A stretch of 10,501 nucleotides of DNA from Candidatus Pelagibacter sp. Lineage in GTDB: Bacteria > Pseudomonadota > Alphaproteobacteria > Pelagibacterales > Pelagibacteraceae. Below the pieces are notes generated by a model. It was not told the DNA's origin, ran no database searches, and saw nothing but the letters and a program-made list of their open reading frames with translations. Shown here piece by piece: positions 1 to 7,443 of the stretch. How positions within the stretch are numbered: position 1 is the first letter of the stretch; each line of letters begins with the position of its first letter. The translations under genes were made by a program, and so were the position numbers. The stretch lies in NCBI GenBank assembly GCA_029941985.1, contig JAPYTV010000032.1, positions 1 to 10,501 of the forward strand, given 5' to 3'.

Positions 1-33
1 ACTTTATCAAAATATGAAATGTTAATTATGAGT

Positions 34-64
34 ATAAGCCCTTTTATCTTAAAAAAGGGCTTAT
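34..64. terminator. Bidirectional hairpin terminator after the solute-binding protein gene
   Basis: A perfect 12-bp stem pairs bases 34-45 with 53-64 around a 7-nt loop, and has a GC-rich GCCC/GGGC core. It lies 13 nt beyond the TAG stop of the minus-strand solute-binding protein gene. The plus-strand side is followed by a T-rich tail (TATATTTAATTTT). The minus-strand side has only a weak U run. I infer that it ends the minus-strand transcript and probably also a rightward gene lying left of the window, as a shared terminator between convergent genes. The stem is seen directly; termination is inferred. Confidence 0.75.
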
Positions 65-77
65 ATATTTAATTTTA

Positions 78-1640
78 CTAATCTTTGCTCGAAAATCTGA
101 ACAAAGGTTCGTTATTAGGTCTGATTGGGACATTTACACTTTTTTTTGATGCCCAAGAAATTACCTGGTGATGCAAAGGAAGATAAGAAATGTCATCTTT
201 TACAATTTTCCAAGCTTCTGCAATTGCAGCATTTCTCTTAGTCAAATCAACTTCACCTTCCATAACTTTAATTAACTCATCAACTCTAGCATTGCTAAAA
301 TTAACTTTATTCCAACTTGCTCCAGAGTCATATAGGTAATGAAATACATAATGACTATCTAAAGTAGGTACACCCCATCCAAGCATATAAAAATCACCTT
401 TATCCTCTTTTAACTCTTTAAAGTGTTTGCTTTTAGTTTGAGAGTTTAAAGAAACGTTAACACCGATTTTACCAAACATTCCAACAACAGCAGTACAGAT
501 TGCTTCATCATTTACATATCTGTCGTTTGGACATCTCAGCTCAACATCAAAACCGTCAGGATAACCAGCATCCACCAAAAGCTGTTTTGCTGCTTCTGGA
601 TCGTATGGTAATCTTTTATCAAGTGCCTTTGTGTAGCCAGTTACACCAGGGAATGTAATTATTCCAGCTGGTTCACTGTCGCCTCTCATTACTTTTTTTT
701 TGATCGCTTCTATATCAATTGCTTGATAAAGTGCTTGTCTAACTTCCTTTTTTTTAAAAGGATTGTCACCTGTATTACCAGATCTAAGTTGATCAGCTGC
801 TTGGTCCATTCCAAGAAAAATTGTACGCATCTGTGGAGTACTTTCAACCTTGTAACTTGCTGAACCTCCAATACGTTCTAAGTCTTGCACTGGTGCATCA
901 GTTACAATATCAATTTCTCCAGATAACAATGCCGCAACTCTAGTTGCTGCGTTAGCTATAGGAAGCAACTCAATTGAATCTAAATTATGCTCAACATCTC
1001 CCCACCATATTCTACTTTTTTTGAATATAGTTTTGGTATTAGGTTCTCTTAAAGTTATTTTAAACGGACCTGTTCCCATTGTATTAGTCGATGCATAAGT
1101 TTCTTGTGACGCATTCCAATTTTGTGGTGCAGTTGAAAAGTTTTTAGTTGCCCACGCTTTTGACATTACAAATATATTAGATAATTGATTCAAAAGAATT
1201 GGATTTGGTTCTTTCGTTTTGATTTGAATTGTATATTTATCAATTGCTTTAACTGATGAAATAGAACTAATATATTCTTTAAAGTCAGATGTAGGTTGTT
1301 GGGCTCTTATAATACTGAATTCAACATCTTCAGATGTCATTGGTGTACCATCATGAAATTTTACATCTTCTCTTAAAAAGAAATACCAAGTTGTTGGATC
1401 TACAGCTTTCCACTTAGTGGCAAGTTGAGGCCCGATTGACATATCAAGCCCTCTAGTTACAAGAGCTTCATAAACTTGTCTTGATACCATTGTAGTTGGT
1501 CCTTCATTTTGAGCATGAGGATCTAGTGTTAAACTATCACCTTTCATTGACCATTTAATGGTATTTGCAGCCCAAGCCGAAGAAAAACTGAATACTAAAA
1601 ACAAAGTTAATAGTATTTTTAATAAGCCTTTATTTTTCAT
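78..1640 (-). CDS. ABC transporter periplasmic solute-binding protein, family 5 (peptide/nickel/opine type)
   Basis: This 520-aa secreted protein binds a substrate in the periplasm and would hand it to an ABC importer. Residues 1-24 form a signal peptide: a basic start, a hydrophobic core LLKILLTLFLVFSF, and an AWA cleavage site before Ala25. The rest matches the SBP_bac_5 (DppA/OppA-like) fold. Recognisable family segments are FHDGTPMTSEDV (about 95-106), GTGPFKI (189-195), RVAALLSGEIDIV (234-246), VRQALYQAID (300-309), the YDPEAAKQLL segment (346-355) and YLPLHHQ (486-492). The length is normal for the family. The ATG at 1640 is supported by a strong Shine-Dalgarno sequence 5 nt upstream. 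No permease or ATPase gene accompanies it here, and a hairpin terminator follows its stop, so the importer partners are encoded elsewhere. Substrate cannot be told from sequence; peptides, opines or other amines are possible. Confidence 0.93.
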   Translation of the reverse strand: MKNKGLLKILLTLFLVFSFSSAWAANTIKWSMKGDSLTLDPHAQNEGPTTMVSRQVYEALVTRGLDMSIGPQLATKWKAVDPTTWYFFLREDVKFHDGTPMTSEDVEFSIIRAQQPTSDFKEYISSISSVKAIDKYTIQIKTKEPNPILLNQLSNIFVMSKAWATKNFSTAPQNWNASQETYASTNTMGTGPFKITLREPNTKTIFKKSRIWWGDVEHNLDSIELLPIANAATRVAALLSGEIDIVTDAPVQDLERIGGSASYKVESTPQMRTIFLGMDQAADQLRSGNTGDNPFKKKEVRQALYQAIDIEAIKKKVMRGDSEPAGIITFPGVTGYTKALDKRLPYDPEAAKQLLVDAGYPDGFDVELRCPNDRYVNDEAICTAVVGMFGKIGVNVSLNSQTKSKHFKELKEDKGDFYMLGWGVPTLDSHYVFHYLYDSGASWNKVNFSNARVDELIKVMEGEVDLTKRNAAIAEAWKIVKDDISYLPLHHQVISWASKKSVNVPIRPNNEPLFRFSSKD

Positions 1641-1645
1641 TATTT

Positions 1646-1654
1646 CCCCTTCCT
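1646..1654 (-). promoter_or_regulatory. Strong Shine-Dalgarno site of the solute-binding protein gene
   Basis: On the minus strand AGGAAGGGG stands 5 nt before the ATG at 1640. It is the best ribosome-binding site in the window and fixes this start. Most other genes here have none, which suggests that this protein is translated at a high level. That last point is an inference. Confidence 0.8.
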
Positions 1655-1670
1655 AATTATTATTTAGAAA

Positions 1671-1699
1671 AGTATAGGTGAAATAATTTTAATTTTATA
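1671..1699 (-). promoter_or_regulatory. Possible promoter of the solute-binding protein gene
   Basis: TATACT (1676-1671 on the minus strand) matches the -10 consensus at five of six positions. Seventeen bases upstream is TATAAA (1699-1694), a poor -35 match. The gap of 80 nt after ilvC is the second widest sign of a transcription boundary in the minus-strand run, along with the hairpin just upstream. In DNA this AT-rich such matches arise by chance, so the call is tentative. Confidence 0.3.
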
Positions 1700-1737
1700 G
1701 TGATAATTTGTTAATAAAGATTAACTTTTATCACTAT
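1697..1737 (-). terminator. Two-part hairpin overlapping the ilvC stop codon (terminator or RNA-processing element)
   Basis: Bases 1697-1706 pair perfectly with 1728-1737 (10 bp). A 3x2 internal loop follows, then 1710-1715 pairs with 1720-1725 (6 bp) under an AAAG/CTTT tetraloop. The outer stem contains the last ilvC sense codons and the inner stem contains its TAA stop (1723-1721). Downstream on the minus strand the transcript is A-rich and not U-rich, so this is not a textbook intrinsic terminator. It could slow or end transcription, protect the 3' end of the ilv mRNA, or set differential expression of ilvC and the solute-binding protein gene. The pairing is seen; the role is inferred. Confidence 0.5.
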
Positions 1738-2743
1738 CTATAAGTTTATTTTTGCCAATCCAAGGCATCATATCTCTTAATTTAGCTCCAACTTTCTCAA
1801 TAGAGTGATCCGATAAATCTTTTCTTGTTTTTAAAAAATTTTTCTGGCCATTCTTACATTCTTCCATCCACTGCTTTGTAAATTTTCCAGATTGAATATC
1901 AGCTAATACTTCTTTCATTCTTTGTTTTGTTTCATCTTTTTTGATTATTCTTGGACCAGAAACATACTCACCATACTCAGCTGTATTTGAAATTGAATAA
2001 TTCATATTTGCAATTCCACCTTCATAAATTAAATCAACAATTAATTTAACCTCATGAAGACATTCAAAGTAAGCCATCTCTGGCTCGTAACCTGCTTCTA
2101 CTAAAGTTTCGTATCCATTTTTAATCAGCTCAACTACACCACCACAAAGAACAGTTTGTTCACCAAATAAATCTGTTTCACATTCGTCTTTAAAAGTTGT
2201 TTCAATAATTCCTGATTTTCCCCCGCCTATTGCTGACGCGTAAGATAACGCAAGATCTCTTGCTTTACCTGTTCCATCTTGATGAACAGCCATAAGGCAA
2301 GGCACTCCTCCTCCTTTTTCATATTCACTTCTAACTAAATGTCCAGGACCTTTAGGTGCAACCATAAATACATCAAGATCTTTTCTTGCATCAATAAGTT
2401 TATAATGAATGTTTAAACCATGAGCAAAAGCTAAACTTGTTCCTTCTTTGATTCTTTGTTCTATATGATTTTTATAAATTGTTGCTTGTAATTCATCTGG
2501 TGTAAGTATCATTGCAACTTCTGCCCATTCTGCGGCATCAGATAAGTTCATCACTTTTAAACCTTTAGATTCTGCTTTTGCTTTACTTTGAGATCCATCT
2601 CTAAGAGCAACTACTACTTCTTTAACTCCACTATCTTTTAAATTTAATGCATGTGCGTGACCCTGACTTCCATAACCAAAAATTGCTATTTTTTTATTTT
2701 TAATTAAATCTACGTCAGCATCTTTTTCATAAAACATTTTCAT
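1721..2743 (-). CDS. ilvC: Ketol-acid reductoisomerase (NADP+), class I
   Basis: IlvC catalyses the second common step of valine and isoleucine synthesis: Mg-dependent alkyl migration and NADPH-dependent reduction of acetolactate or acetohydroxybutyrate. At 340 aa it is the short class I form. The N-terminal Rossmann domain carries GYGSQGHA (23-30). R48, S51 and S53 in the following loop fit binding of the NADPH 2'-phosphate. H108 (AFAHGLNI) and K131 (APKGPGH) lie at active-site positions. The knotted C-terminal domain shows the metal ligands D191 and E195 (DLFGEQ), then E227 and E231 (ECLHE), and S252. The gene starts 17 nt after ilvH. An AAAAGGA ribosome-binding site lies 6 nt before the ATG at 2743. 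A second in-frame ATG two codons on (2737) is an alternative start. The stop codon lies inside a hairpin. Confidence 0.98.
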   Translation of the reverse strand: MKMFYEKDADVDLIKNKKIAIFGYGSQGHAHALNLKDSGVKEVVVALRDGSQSKAKAESKGLKVMNLSDAAEWAEVAMILTPDELQATIYKNHIEQRIKEGTSLAFAHGLNIHYKLIDARKDLDVFMVAPKGPGHLVRSEYEKGGGVPCLMAVHQDGTGKARDLALSYASAIGGGKSGIIETTFKDECETDLFGEQTVLCGGVVELIKNGYETLVEAGYEPEMAYFECLHEVKLIVDLIYEGGIANMNYSISNTAEYGEYVSGPRIIKKDETKQRMKEVLADIQSGKFTKQWMEECKNGQKNFLKTRKDLSDHSIEKVGAKLRDMMPWIGKNKLIDSDKS

Positions 2744-2749
2744 TTTTTG

Positions 2750-2756
2750 TCCTTTT
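2750..2756 (-). promoter_or_regulatory. Shine-Dalgarno site of ilvC
   Basis: AAAAGGA on the minus strand, 6 nt before the ATG at 2743 and 12 nt before the alternative ATG at 2737. The spacing favours the first ATG. Together with the solute-binding protein gene, this is one of only two clear ribosome-binding sites in the window. Confidence 0.7.
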
Positions 2757-2760
2757 GTAA

Positions 2761-3309
2761 TTAGTTAAATATTTCTGCGCCTCTTGTCATTGCAACCGCA
2801 CCAGTTCTTGAGGCACTAACAAGACCAAGTGGTTTTAAATTTTTTATCACACTATCTATTTCTCTTCGTAATGCTGTAATTTGAATTACAACGGATTTAT
2901 TTGTTTTATCTAATATAACTGGATTATGTTTTTTACAAGCATTTAAAGCTTTCTTAATTTTTGCTGAATTTCCCACAACTTTTAACAAGGCCATTTCTTT
3001 AAATATTACTTTTTTATCTTCTCTTTTAAAATTTGCCACTTTATGGACTGGGACTAATTTTTTTAACTGTAAAGTAATTTGTTCAATCACTTGTGGCGTT
3101 CCTGTAGTAACAATCGTAACTCTTGAAAGGTTTTTTTTGTGATCAATTTCTGCAACGGCCAAAGACTCAATATTATATCCTCTTCCAGAAAATAGACCAA
3201 CAACTCTAGCTAACACCCCAGCTTCATTGTCTACCCATACAACAAAAATGTGAGTATCTGATTTGCCAACTTTGCTTGGTGTGCTATAAGCTGATCTAGA
3301 TTTTACCAT
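2761..3309 (-). CDS. ilvH: Acetolactate synthase small (regulatory) subunit
   Basis: This 182-aa subunit activates the catalytic large subunit and confers feedback inhibition by valine or other branched-chain amino acids. The ACT domain spans about residues 20-93 and includes the family signature VDNEAGVLARVVGLFSGRG (26-44) followed by YNIESL. The ALS_ss_C domain covers about 98-172 and ends in the conserved SRTGAVAMTRG stretch. The first 18 residues (Lys/Ser-rich) extend beyond the E. coli protein, as is common in alphaproteobacteria. The ATG at 3309 lies one base after the TAA of the large subunit gene (TAAAATG). It has no well-placed Shine-Dalgarno sequence; an AAGGG lies about 16 nt away, too far for normal use. 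Translation is therefore probably coupled to the large subunit, which would help keep the two subunits in step. Also called ilvN in some genomes. Confidence 0.96.
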   Translation of the reverse strand: MVKSRSAYSTPSKVGKSDTHIFVVWVDNEAGVLARVVGLFSGRGYNIESLAVAEIDHKKNLSRVTIVTTGTPQVIEQITLQLKKLVPVHKVANFKREDKKVIFKEMALLKVVGNSAKIKKALNACKKHNPVILDKTNKSVVIQITALRREIDSVIKNLKPLGLVSASRTGAVAMTRGAEIFN

Positions 3310-3310
3310 T

Positions 3311-5077
3311 TTAAACTAACGTTTTCCCTTTGTCTGTAATCTTATTTTCTTCTTGATCTTTAGGACCTAATAACATTTTGTTATGAGGTTTCCCTGATGG
3401 TATCATTGGAAAGCAATTTTCTTCCTGATCAACTAAACAATCAAAAATAACAGGTTTATCTACATTAATCATCTCTTCAATTTTTTTATCTAACTCATTA
3501 GGTGATTTAGCTCTAATTCCAATACATCCGTATGCTTCCGCAAGTTTAACAAAGTCAGGTAGCGCGGAAGAATAACTTTCTGAATAATTTTTTTCATGAA
3601 GTAATTCTTGCCATTGCCTAACCATTCCCATGTATTGATTATTCAAAATAAATATCTTTATAGGCAAGTTGTACTGAACTGCAGTAGACATCTCTTGAAT
3701 AGTCATTAAAACTGATGCTTCACCAGCTATATCAACTACTAATTTTTTAGGATGTGCAACCTGAACACCAACAGCAGCTGGTAAGCCATATCCCATAGTT
3801 CCAAGTCCTCCTGATGTCATCCATCTATTTGGTTTGTTAAATTTATAATGTTGAGCAGCCCACATCTGATGTTGTCCGACTTCAGTTGTTATGTATGTAT
3901 CTTGATTTTTAGTTAACTCATAAAGTCTTTGTACTGCATGCTGTGGTTTAATAATTGTATCACTATTAATAAAATTCAAAGATTGTTTTGTTCTCCATTT
4001 TTGAATTTGTTTCCACCATTTTGAAATTTTTTGTTTATTTGATTTTTCTAAATTTAAATTCTTCTTTTTTAAAGTTTTAGAAGTAGCACTAATTACTTCA
4101 GCAACATCTCCTACAATCGATAAATCAACTTTTACAATTTTATTAATAGATGAAGGATCAATATCAATATGAACTTTTTTTGATTTTGGAGAAAACTCAT
4201 CAATTTTTCCGGTAATACGATCATCAAATCTTGCACCAATATTAATTAGTAAATCACAATCATGCATTGCATTATTTGCTTCATATGTTCCATGCATTCC
4301 CAGCATTCCTAAAAACTGATTATCATCACCAGGGTAAGCTCCTAATCCTTGAAGGGTAGATGTAATTGGAAAGCCTGTTAAAGCAACAAGCTCTCTTAAT
4401 AACTCGCTAGCTTTTGGACCTGAATTAATTACTCCTCCTCCTGTATAAAAAACTGGTTTTGAAGCTTTTCTCATTAATTCAATTAATTGATCAATTACTT
4501 TTTGATCAAATTTATTAAGAGTTTTCCCATTTAATTTTTTTTCTTTTTTTGGTTTAAAATATTTTGCTTTTGCAAACTGAACATCTTTGGGAATATCAAC
4601 TAAAACTGGACCAGGTCTTCCTGTTGTTGCAACTTCAAAAGCTTCATGCATTATTCTTGGAAGATCATTAATATCTTTAACTAGCCAGTTATGCTTTGTA
4701 CATGGCCTAGTAATTCCTGTTGTGTCACATTCTTGAAAAGCGTCCGTTCCAATTAAGTGAGTTGGTACTTGTCCAGAGATACAAACTAGTGGGACGGAAT
4801 CCATATAGGCATCTGTTAATGCTGTTACAACATTGGTTGCACCTGGTCCTGATGTAACCAACACAACACCTGGCTTACCAGAAGATCTTGCATAACCTTC
4901 TGCTGCATGACCCGCGCCTTGTTCATGTCTAACTAAAATATGTTTTATCGTTGGGTGATTTTTTAACTCATCATATATAGGAAGTACCGCACCACCAGGA
5001 TAACCAAAGATATATTCTACCTTTTGATCCTCTAGACTCTTAAATACAATTTCTGCTCCAGAATATAAATTACCCAT
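3311..5077 (-). CDS. ilvI: Acetolactate synthase (acetohydroxyacid synthase) large catalytic subunit
   Basis: This ThDP-, Mg- and FAD-dependent enzyme condenses two pyruvates to acetolactate, or pyruvate with 2-oxobutyrate, in the first common step of valine/leucine and isoleucine synthesis. The 588 aa contain all three domains. The N-terminal Pyr domain has the cofactor-activating Glu E52 in RHEQGAGHAAEGYAR and the SGPGATN turn (76-82). The central FAD-binding domain shows GARFDDRITGK (281-291). The C-terminal PP domain has EVGQHQMWAAQ (399-409) and NNQYMGMVRQWQ (479-490). The usual GDGS cofactor motif reads GEAS (452-455), with Glu at the metal-ligand position. The ATG at 5077 has no Shine-Dalgarno sequence and lies 53 nt after miaA, the widest gap in this part of the run. 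The gene is immediately followed by ilvH. Named ilvB, ilvG or ilvI in different genomes. Confidence 0.97.
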   Translation of the reverse strand: MGNLYSGAEIVFKSLEDQKVEYIFGYPGGAVLPIYDELKNHPTIKHILVRHEQGAGHAAEGYARSSGKPGVVLVTSGPGATNVVTALTDAYMDSVPLVCISGQVPTHLIGTDAFQECDTTGITRPCTKHNWLVKDINDLPRIMHEAFEVATTGRPGPVLVDIPKDVQFAKAKYFKPKKEKKLNGKTLNKFDQKVIDQLIELMRKASKPVFYTGGGVINSGPKASELLRELVALTGFPITSTLQGLGAYPGDDNQFLGMLGMHGTYEANNAMHDCDLLINIGARFDDRITGKIDEFSPKSKKVHIDIDPSSINKIVKVDLSIVGDVAEVISATSKTLKKKNLNLEKSNKQKISKWWKQIQKWRTKQSLNFINSDTIIKPQHAVQRLYELTKNQDTYITTEVGQHQMWAAQHYKFNKPNRWMTSGGLGTMGYGLPAAVGVQVAHPKKLVVDIAGEASVLMTIQEMSTAVQYNLPIKIFILNNQYMGMVRQWQELLHEKNYSESYSSALPDFVKLAEAYGCIGIRAKSPNELDKKIEEMINVDKPVIFDCLVDQEENCFPMIPSGKPHNKMLLGPKDQEENKITDKGKTLV

Positions 5078-5083
5078 TTGGGC

Positions 5084-5113
5084 AATCTATCGGACTTTAT
5101 ATTAATTGGTCAA
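5084..5113 (-). promoter_or_regulatory. Candidate promoter of the ilvI-ilvH-ilvC block
   Basis: In the 53-nt miaA/ilvI spacer, TTGACC (5113-5108, minus strand) matches the -35 consensus at five of six positions. It is followed after 18 bp by TAGATT (5089-5084), a four-of-six -10 match. Transcription would then begin within a few bases of the ilvI ATG, giving a leaderless or near-leaderless mRNA. An alternative -10, TATAAA at 5101-5096, would give a leader of about 12 nt but has no good -35. No attenuator or leader peptide fits in the spacer. Confidence 0.4.
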
Positions 5114-5130
5114 GTTTAAGAGTGATTTAT

Positions 5131-6036
5131 TTATTTTTTTATCCAGCTGGGAATTTTATTTGGGCTAATTTTATTCCAAGATAACATCCTGCTTCTTGCC
5201 CAAGTAGCCTGTCTTTTGGCATATTGTCTTGTTCTTATTGATATTAATTTCCGCACCTCATCTAGAGTCATTTGTTTTTTTAGGTATTGTCTTAATTCAT
5301 TCACGCCTATTACCTTATTGACGCTAAAGTCTTTTTTTATTTTTTTTGTACTAAGTTTTTTAACTTCTTCAATAGCACCTTTTTGGAGCATTTTTACTGT
5401 TCTGAGTGATATTCTCTTAATTAATTCCTGTCTGTTAAAATCAATATATAGTTTGAGAAATTCATTTTCATTAAATTCTGGCTTGGTTTTGTTTAACCAA
5501 TCATACATGGAAACTTTTGTGTATAACTTAATTTCAAAGGCTCTGATTGATCTTTGTGTGTCATTTGAATCAAATTTACCTTTAACTTTTTTATCTAATT
5601 TTAAAAGTTTTTTATAAAATTTTTTTTGTCCTTCTTTTTTTTGTATAAATCTAACTTTATTTCTAAGTTTAAGAGGAATATTTGGAATTTTAACTAATCC
5701 ATTAATTATAGATTGAAAATATAATCCTGTTCCACCGACTAAGATAGGAGTTTTTTTTCTTTTTCTTATTTCTTTTATTTTTTTAATAGCAAGCTTTAAC
5801 CATTGACCAGTAGAGAAGCTTTTATTTACATCAACCACTCCATACAAATGATGTTTAATATTTTTTTGTTCTTCTTTATTAGGTCTAGCAGTTAAAATTT
5901 TTAACTGTTTGTAGACCTGCATACTATCTGCGTTAATAATTTCTCCATTAATCTTATTGGCAATTTTAACAGCAAAATTAGATTTACCTGAAGCTGTAGG
6001 ACCTGAAATTAAAATAATCTTGGACCGAATGTCCAT
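5131..6036 (-). CDS. miaA: tRNA dimethylallyltransferase (tRNA A37 isopentenyltransferase)
   Basis: MiaA transfers a dimethylallyl group to N6 of adenine 37 in tRNAs that read UNN codons, aiding decoding accuracy. The P-loop GPTASGKS lies near the N-terminus and is followed by NADSMQVYK, holding the Asp and Ser of the active site. GGTGLYF, the NDTQRSIRAFE motif, VIGVNELRQYL and the C-terminal TRQYAKRQATWARSR tRNA-contacting segment follow in family order. At about 300 aa the length is normal. Lysine makes up roughly 18% of residues, reflecting A-rich codons. The start needs care: the furthest upstream start codon is TTG at 6042, overlapping the degP TGA, whereas the ATG two codons later (6036) lies 2 nt after that stop and still leaves the P-loop complete. 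I chose the ATG (301 aa). Neither start has a Shine-Dalgarno sequence, so translation is probably coupled to degP. Confidence 0.96.
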   Translation of the reverse strand: MDIRSKIILISGPTASGKSNFAVKIANKINGEIINADSMQVYKQLKILTARPNKEEQKNIKHHLYGVVDVNKSFSTGQWLKLAIKKIKEIRKRKKTPILVGGTGLYFQSIINGLVKIPNIPLKLRNKVRFIQKKEGQKKFYKKLLKLDKKVKGKFDSNDTQRSIRAFEIKLYTKVSMYDWLNKTKPEFNENEFLKLYIDFNRQELIKRISLRTVKMLQKGAIEEVKKLSTKKIKKDFSVNKVIGVNELRQYLKKQMTLDEVRKLISIRTRQYAKRQATWARSRMLSWNKISPNKIPSWIKK

Positions 6037-6038
6037 TT

Positions 6039-7442
6039 TCAATCTAACTTAACACCAATGTATCTTCTTTGGTTTTGGTTGTTATAGATTGCAATCAAAA
6101 TTGTTTTTTGATTAGATTTAAGTGCATCTTCAACTATTTTTTCTAAATCTTTTACAGATTTAATTTTTTTCTTTTGAGCTTCAACAATTATGTCATTAAC
6201 ATTTAAATAATTAATAGGACTATCTTTACCAATGTTCATTATAACTAAACCTGTTGTTTGGTTGGGTAGTTTTCTTGCTTCAATATCTTTTTTTGTTAAT
6301 ACTCTTGCTGTAATTTTTAAAGATTTTATTTCCAATATATCTATTTCTGCTTCTTTTTTTTCTTCTTTAAAATCTTCTGAAGTTTCTAGTCTTCCTAATT
6401 TAATTCTTTTAAAAATTTCTTTTTTATTTCTCCACACCTTAACTTCTACTGTTTTACCAACTTCAGTTTGAGCAACAATTTTTGGTAGTTCTTTCATTTC
6501 TTTAATTTTAGTACCATCAAATTCTAGTATTATGTCACCCGCTTTAATTCCTGCTTTTTCAGAAGGACTTTTCTCTGCAACACTCGCAATTAGCGCTCCT
6601 CTTGGTTCGTCTAATTTTTCAAGGTCAGCTATTTCTTTTGTTACTACTTGAATTCTAACTCCAAGCCATCCTCTTTTTGTTTCTCCAAATTCCACAAGTT
6701 GATCTATAACTTTTTTTGCACTATTTGATGGAATTGAAAAACCTATTCCTATTGATCCAGACTGTCCTAAAATTGCTGTATTAATTCCTATAACATTACC
6801 ATTCATGTCAAAAAGTGGTCCTCCTGAATTTCCTTGATTTATAGACGCATCTGTTTGAATGTAATCTTCATATCTTGAAAGACCTATTGATCTATTTCTT
6901 GCTGAAATAATTCCTGATGTAACTGTACCTCCTAAACCAAAGGGATTTCCAATTGCAATAACCCAATCTCCAATTCTTGCCTTATCAGAATCTCCAAATT
7001 TAACTGGTATAAATTTTTCTTTTGATTCTATTTGAAGAACAGCAATATCTGATAATGGATCTGCACCAATAATTTTAGCTTTATATTCTTTGTCCCCATC
7101 AACTCTAATTACAATGTCCTCTGAATCCTGAATAACATGGTTATTAGTTATCACAATTCCTGTTTCATTTATTATGAATCCTGAACCTAAAGCACTTGAT
7201 TTTCTTTTTTGAGGTGTTCCAAACTCTTTAAACATATCTTCAAATGGAGACCCTGGAGGAAATTGAAAGCCTTTAAAGGGGTTGGCATTTGTAACGATTG
7301 TTGTAGTTGTAGAAATATTTACAACGGACGGCATTAATTTTTCAGCTAAATCGGCAAAAGATTCTGGCACATCTTTTGCAAAAACTTGTGAGGCTAAACT
7401 AATTGTAAAAAATACTATTAGTAATTCTTTAATTTTTTTCAT
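6039..7442 (-). CDS. degP: Periplasmic serine endoprotease/chaperone of the DegP/Do (HtrA) family
   Basis: This HtrA-type protease, exported to the periplasm, degrades or refolds damaged envelope proteins. Residues 1-22 form a signal peptide ending in VFA before Lys23. The trypsin-like domain contains the full triad: H102 (TNNHVI), D132 (SDIAVL) and S206 (GNSGGP), with IGNPFGLGGTVTSGIIS ahead of the Ser. A flexible Phe/Pro-rich stretch at 55-75 (NPFKGFQFPPGSPFEDMF) corresponds to the LA loop. PDZ1 covers about 258-350 (GWLGVRIQ; SPSEKAGIKAGDIILEFDG). A shorter, more diverged and Lys-rich PDZ2 covers about 375-465 (DSPINYLNVNDIIVEAQ). At 467 aa it matches DegP/DegQ and not the one-PDZ DegS. 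The ATG at 7442 lies one base after the DUF2065 stop (TAGTATG) without a ribosome-binding site, which suggests coupled translation. The exact paralogue (DegP, DegQ or MucD-type) cannot be decided. Confidence 0.95.
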   Translation of the reverse strand: MKKIKELLIVFFTISLASQVFAKDVPESFADLAEKLMPSVVNISTTTTIVTNANPFKGFQFPPGSPFEDMFKEFGTPQKRKSSALGSGFIINETGIVITNNHVIQDSEDIVIRVDGDKEYKAKIIGADPLSDIAVLQIESKEKFIPVKFGDSDKARIGDWVIAIGNPFGLGGTVTSGIISARNRSIGLSRYEDYIQTDASINQGNSGGPLFDMNGNVIGINTAILGQSGSIGIGFSIPSNSAKKVIDQLVEFGETKRGWLGVRIQVVTKEIADLEKLDEPRGALIASVAEKSPSEKAGIKAGDIILEFDGTKIKEMKELPKIVAQTEVGKTVEVKVWRNKKEIFKRIKLGRLETSEDFKEEKKEAEIDILEIKSLKITARVLTKKDIEARKLPNQTTGLVIMNIGKDSPINYLNVNDIIVEAQKKKIKSVKDLEKIVEDALKSNQKTILIAIYNNQNQRRYIGVKLD

Positions 7443-7443
7443 A

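Noticed and set aside
5216..5617. 133-aa open frame on the plus strand, with hydrophobic Leu/Phe/Ser-rich translation
   Set aside because: It lies wholly antisense to miaA, whose motifs are all intact. The Phe/Leu/Ser richness is what the complement of A-rich Lys/Asn codons gives, and it has no ribosome-binding site or family resemblance.
5131..6042. A-rich homopolymer runs in miaA as programmed frameshift sites
   Set aside because: The frame is continuous and all MiaA motifs occur in order at normal length. The runs simply reflect AAA lysine codons in an AT-rich genome.
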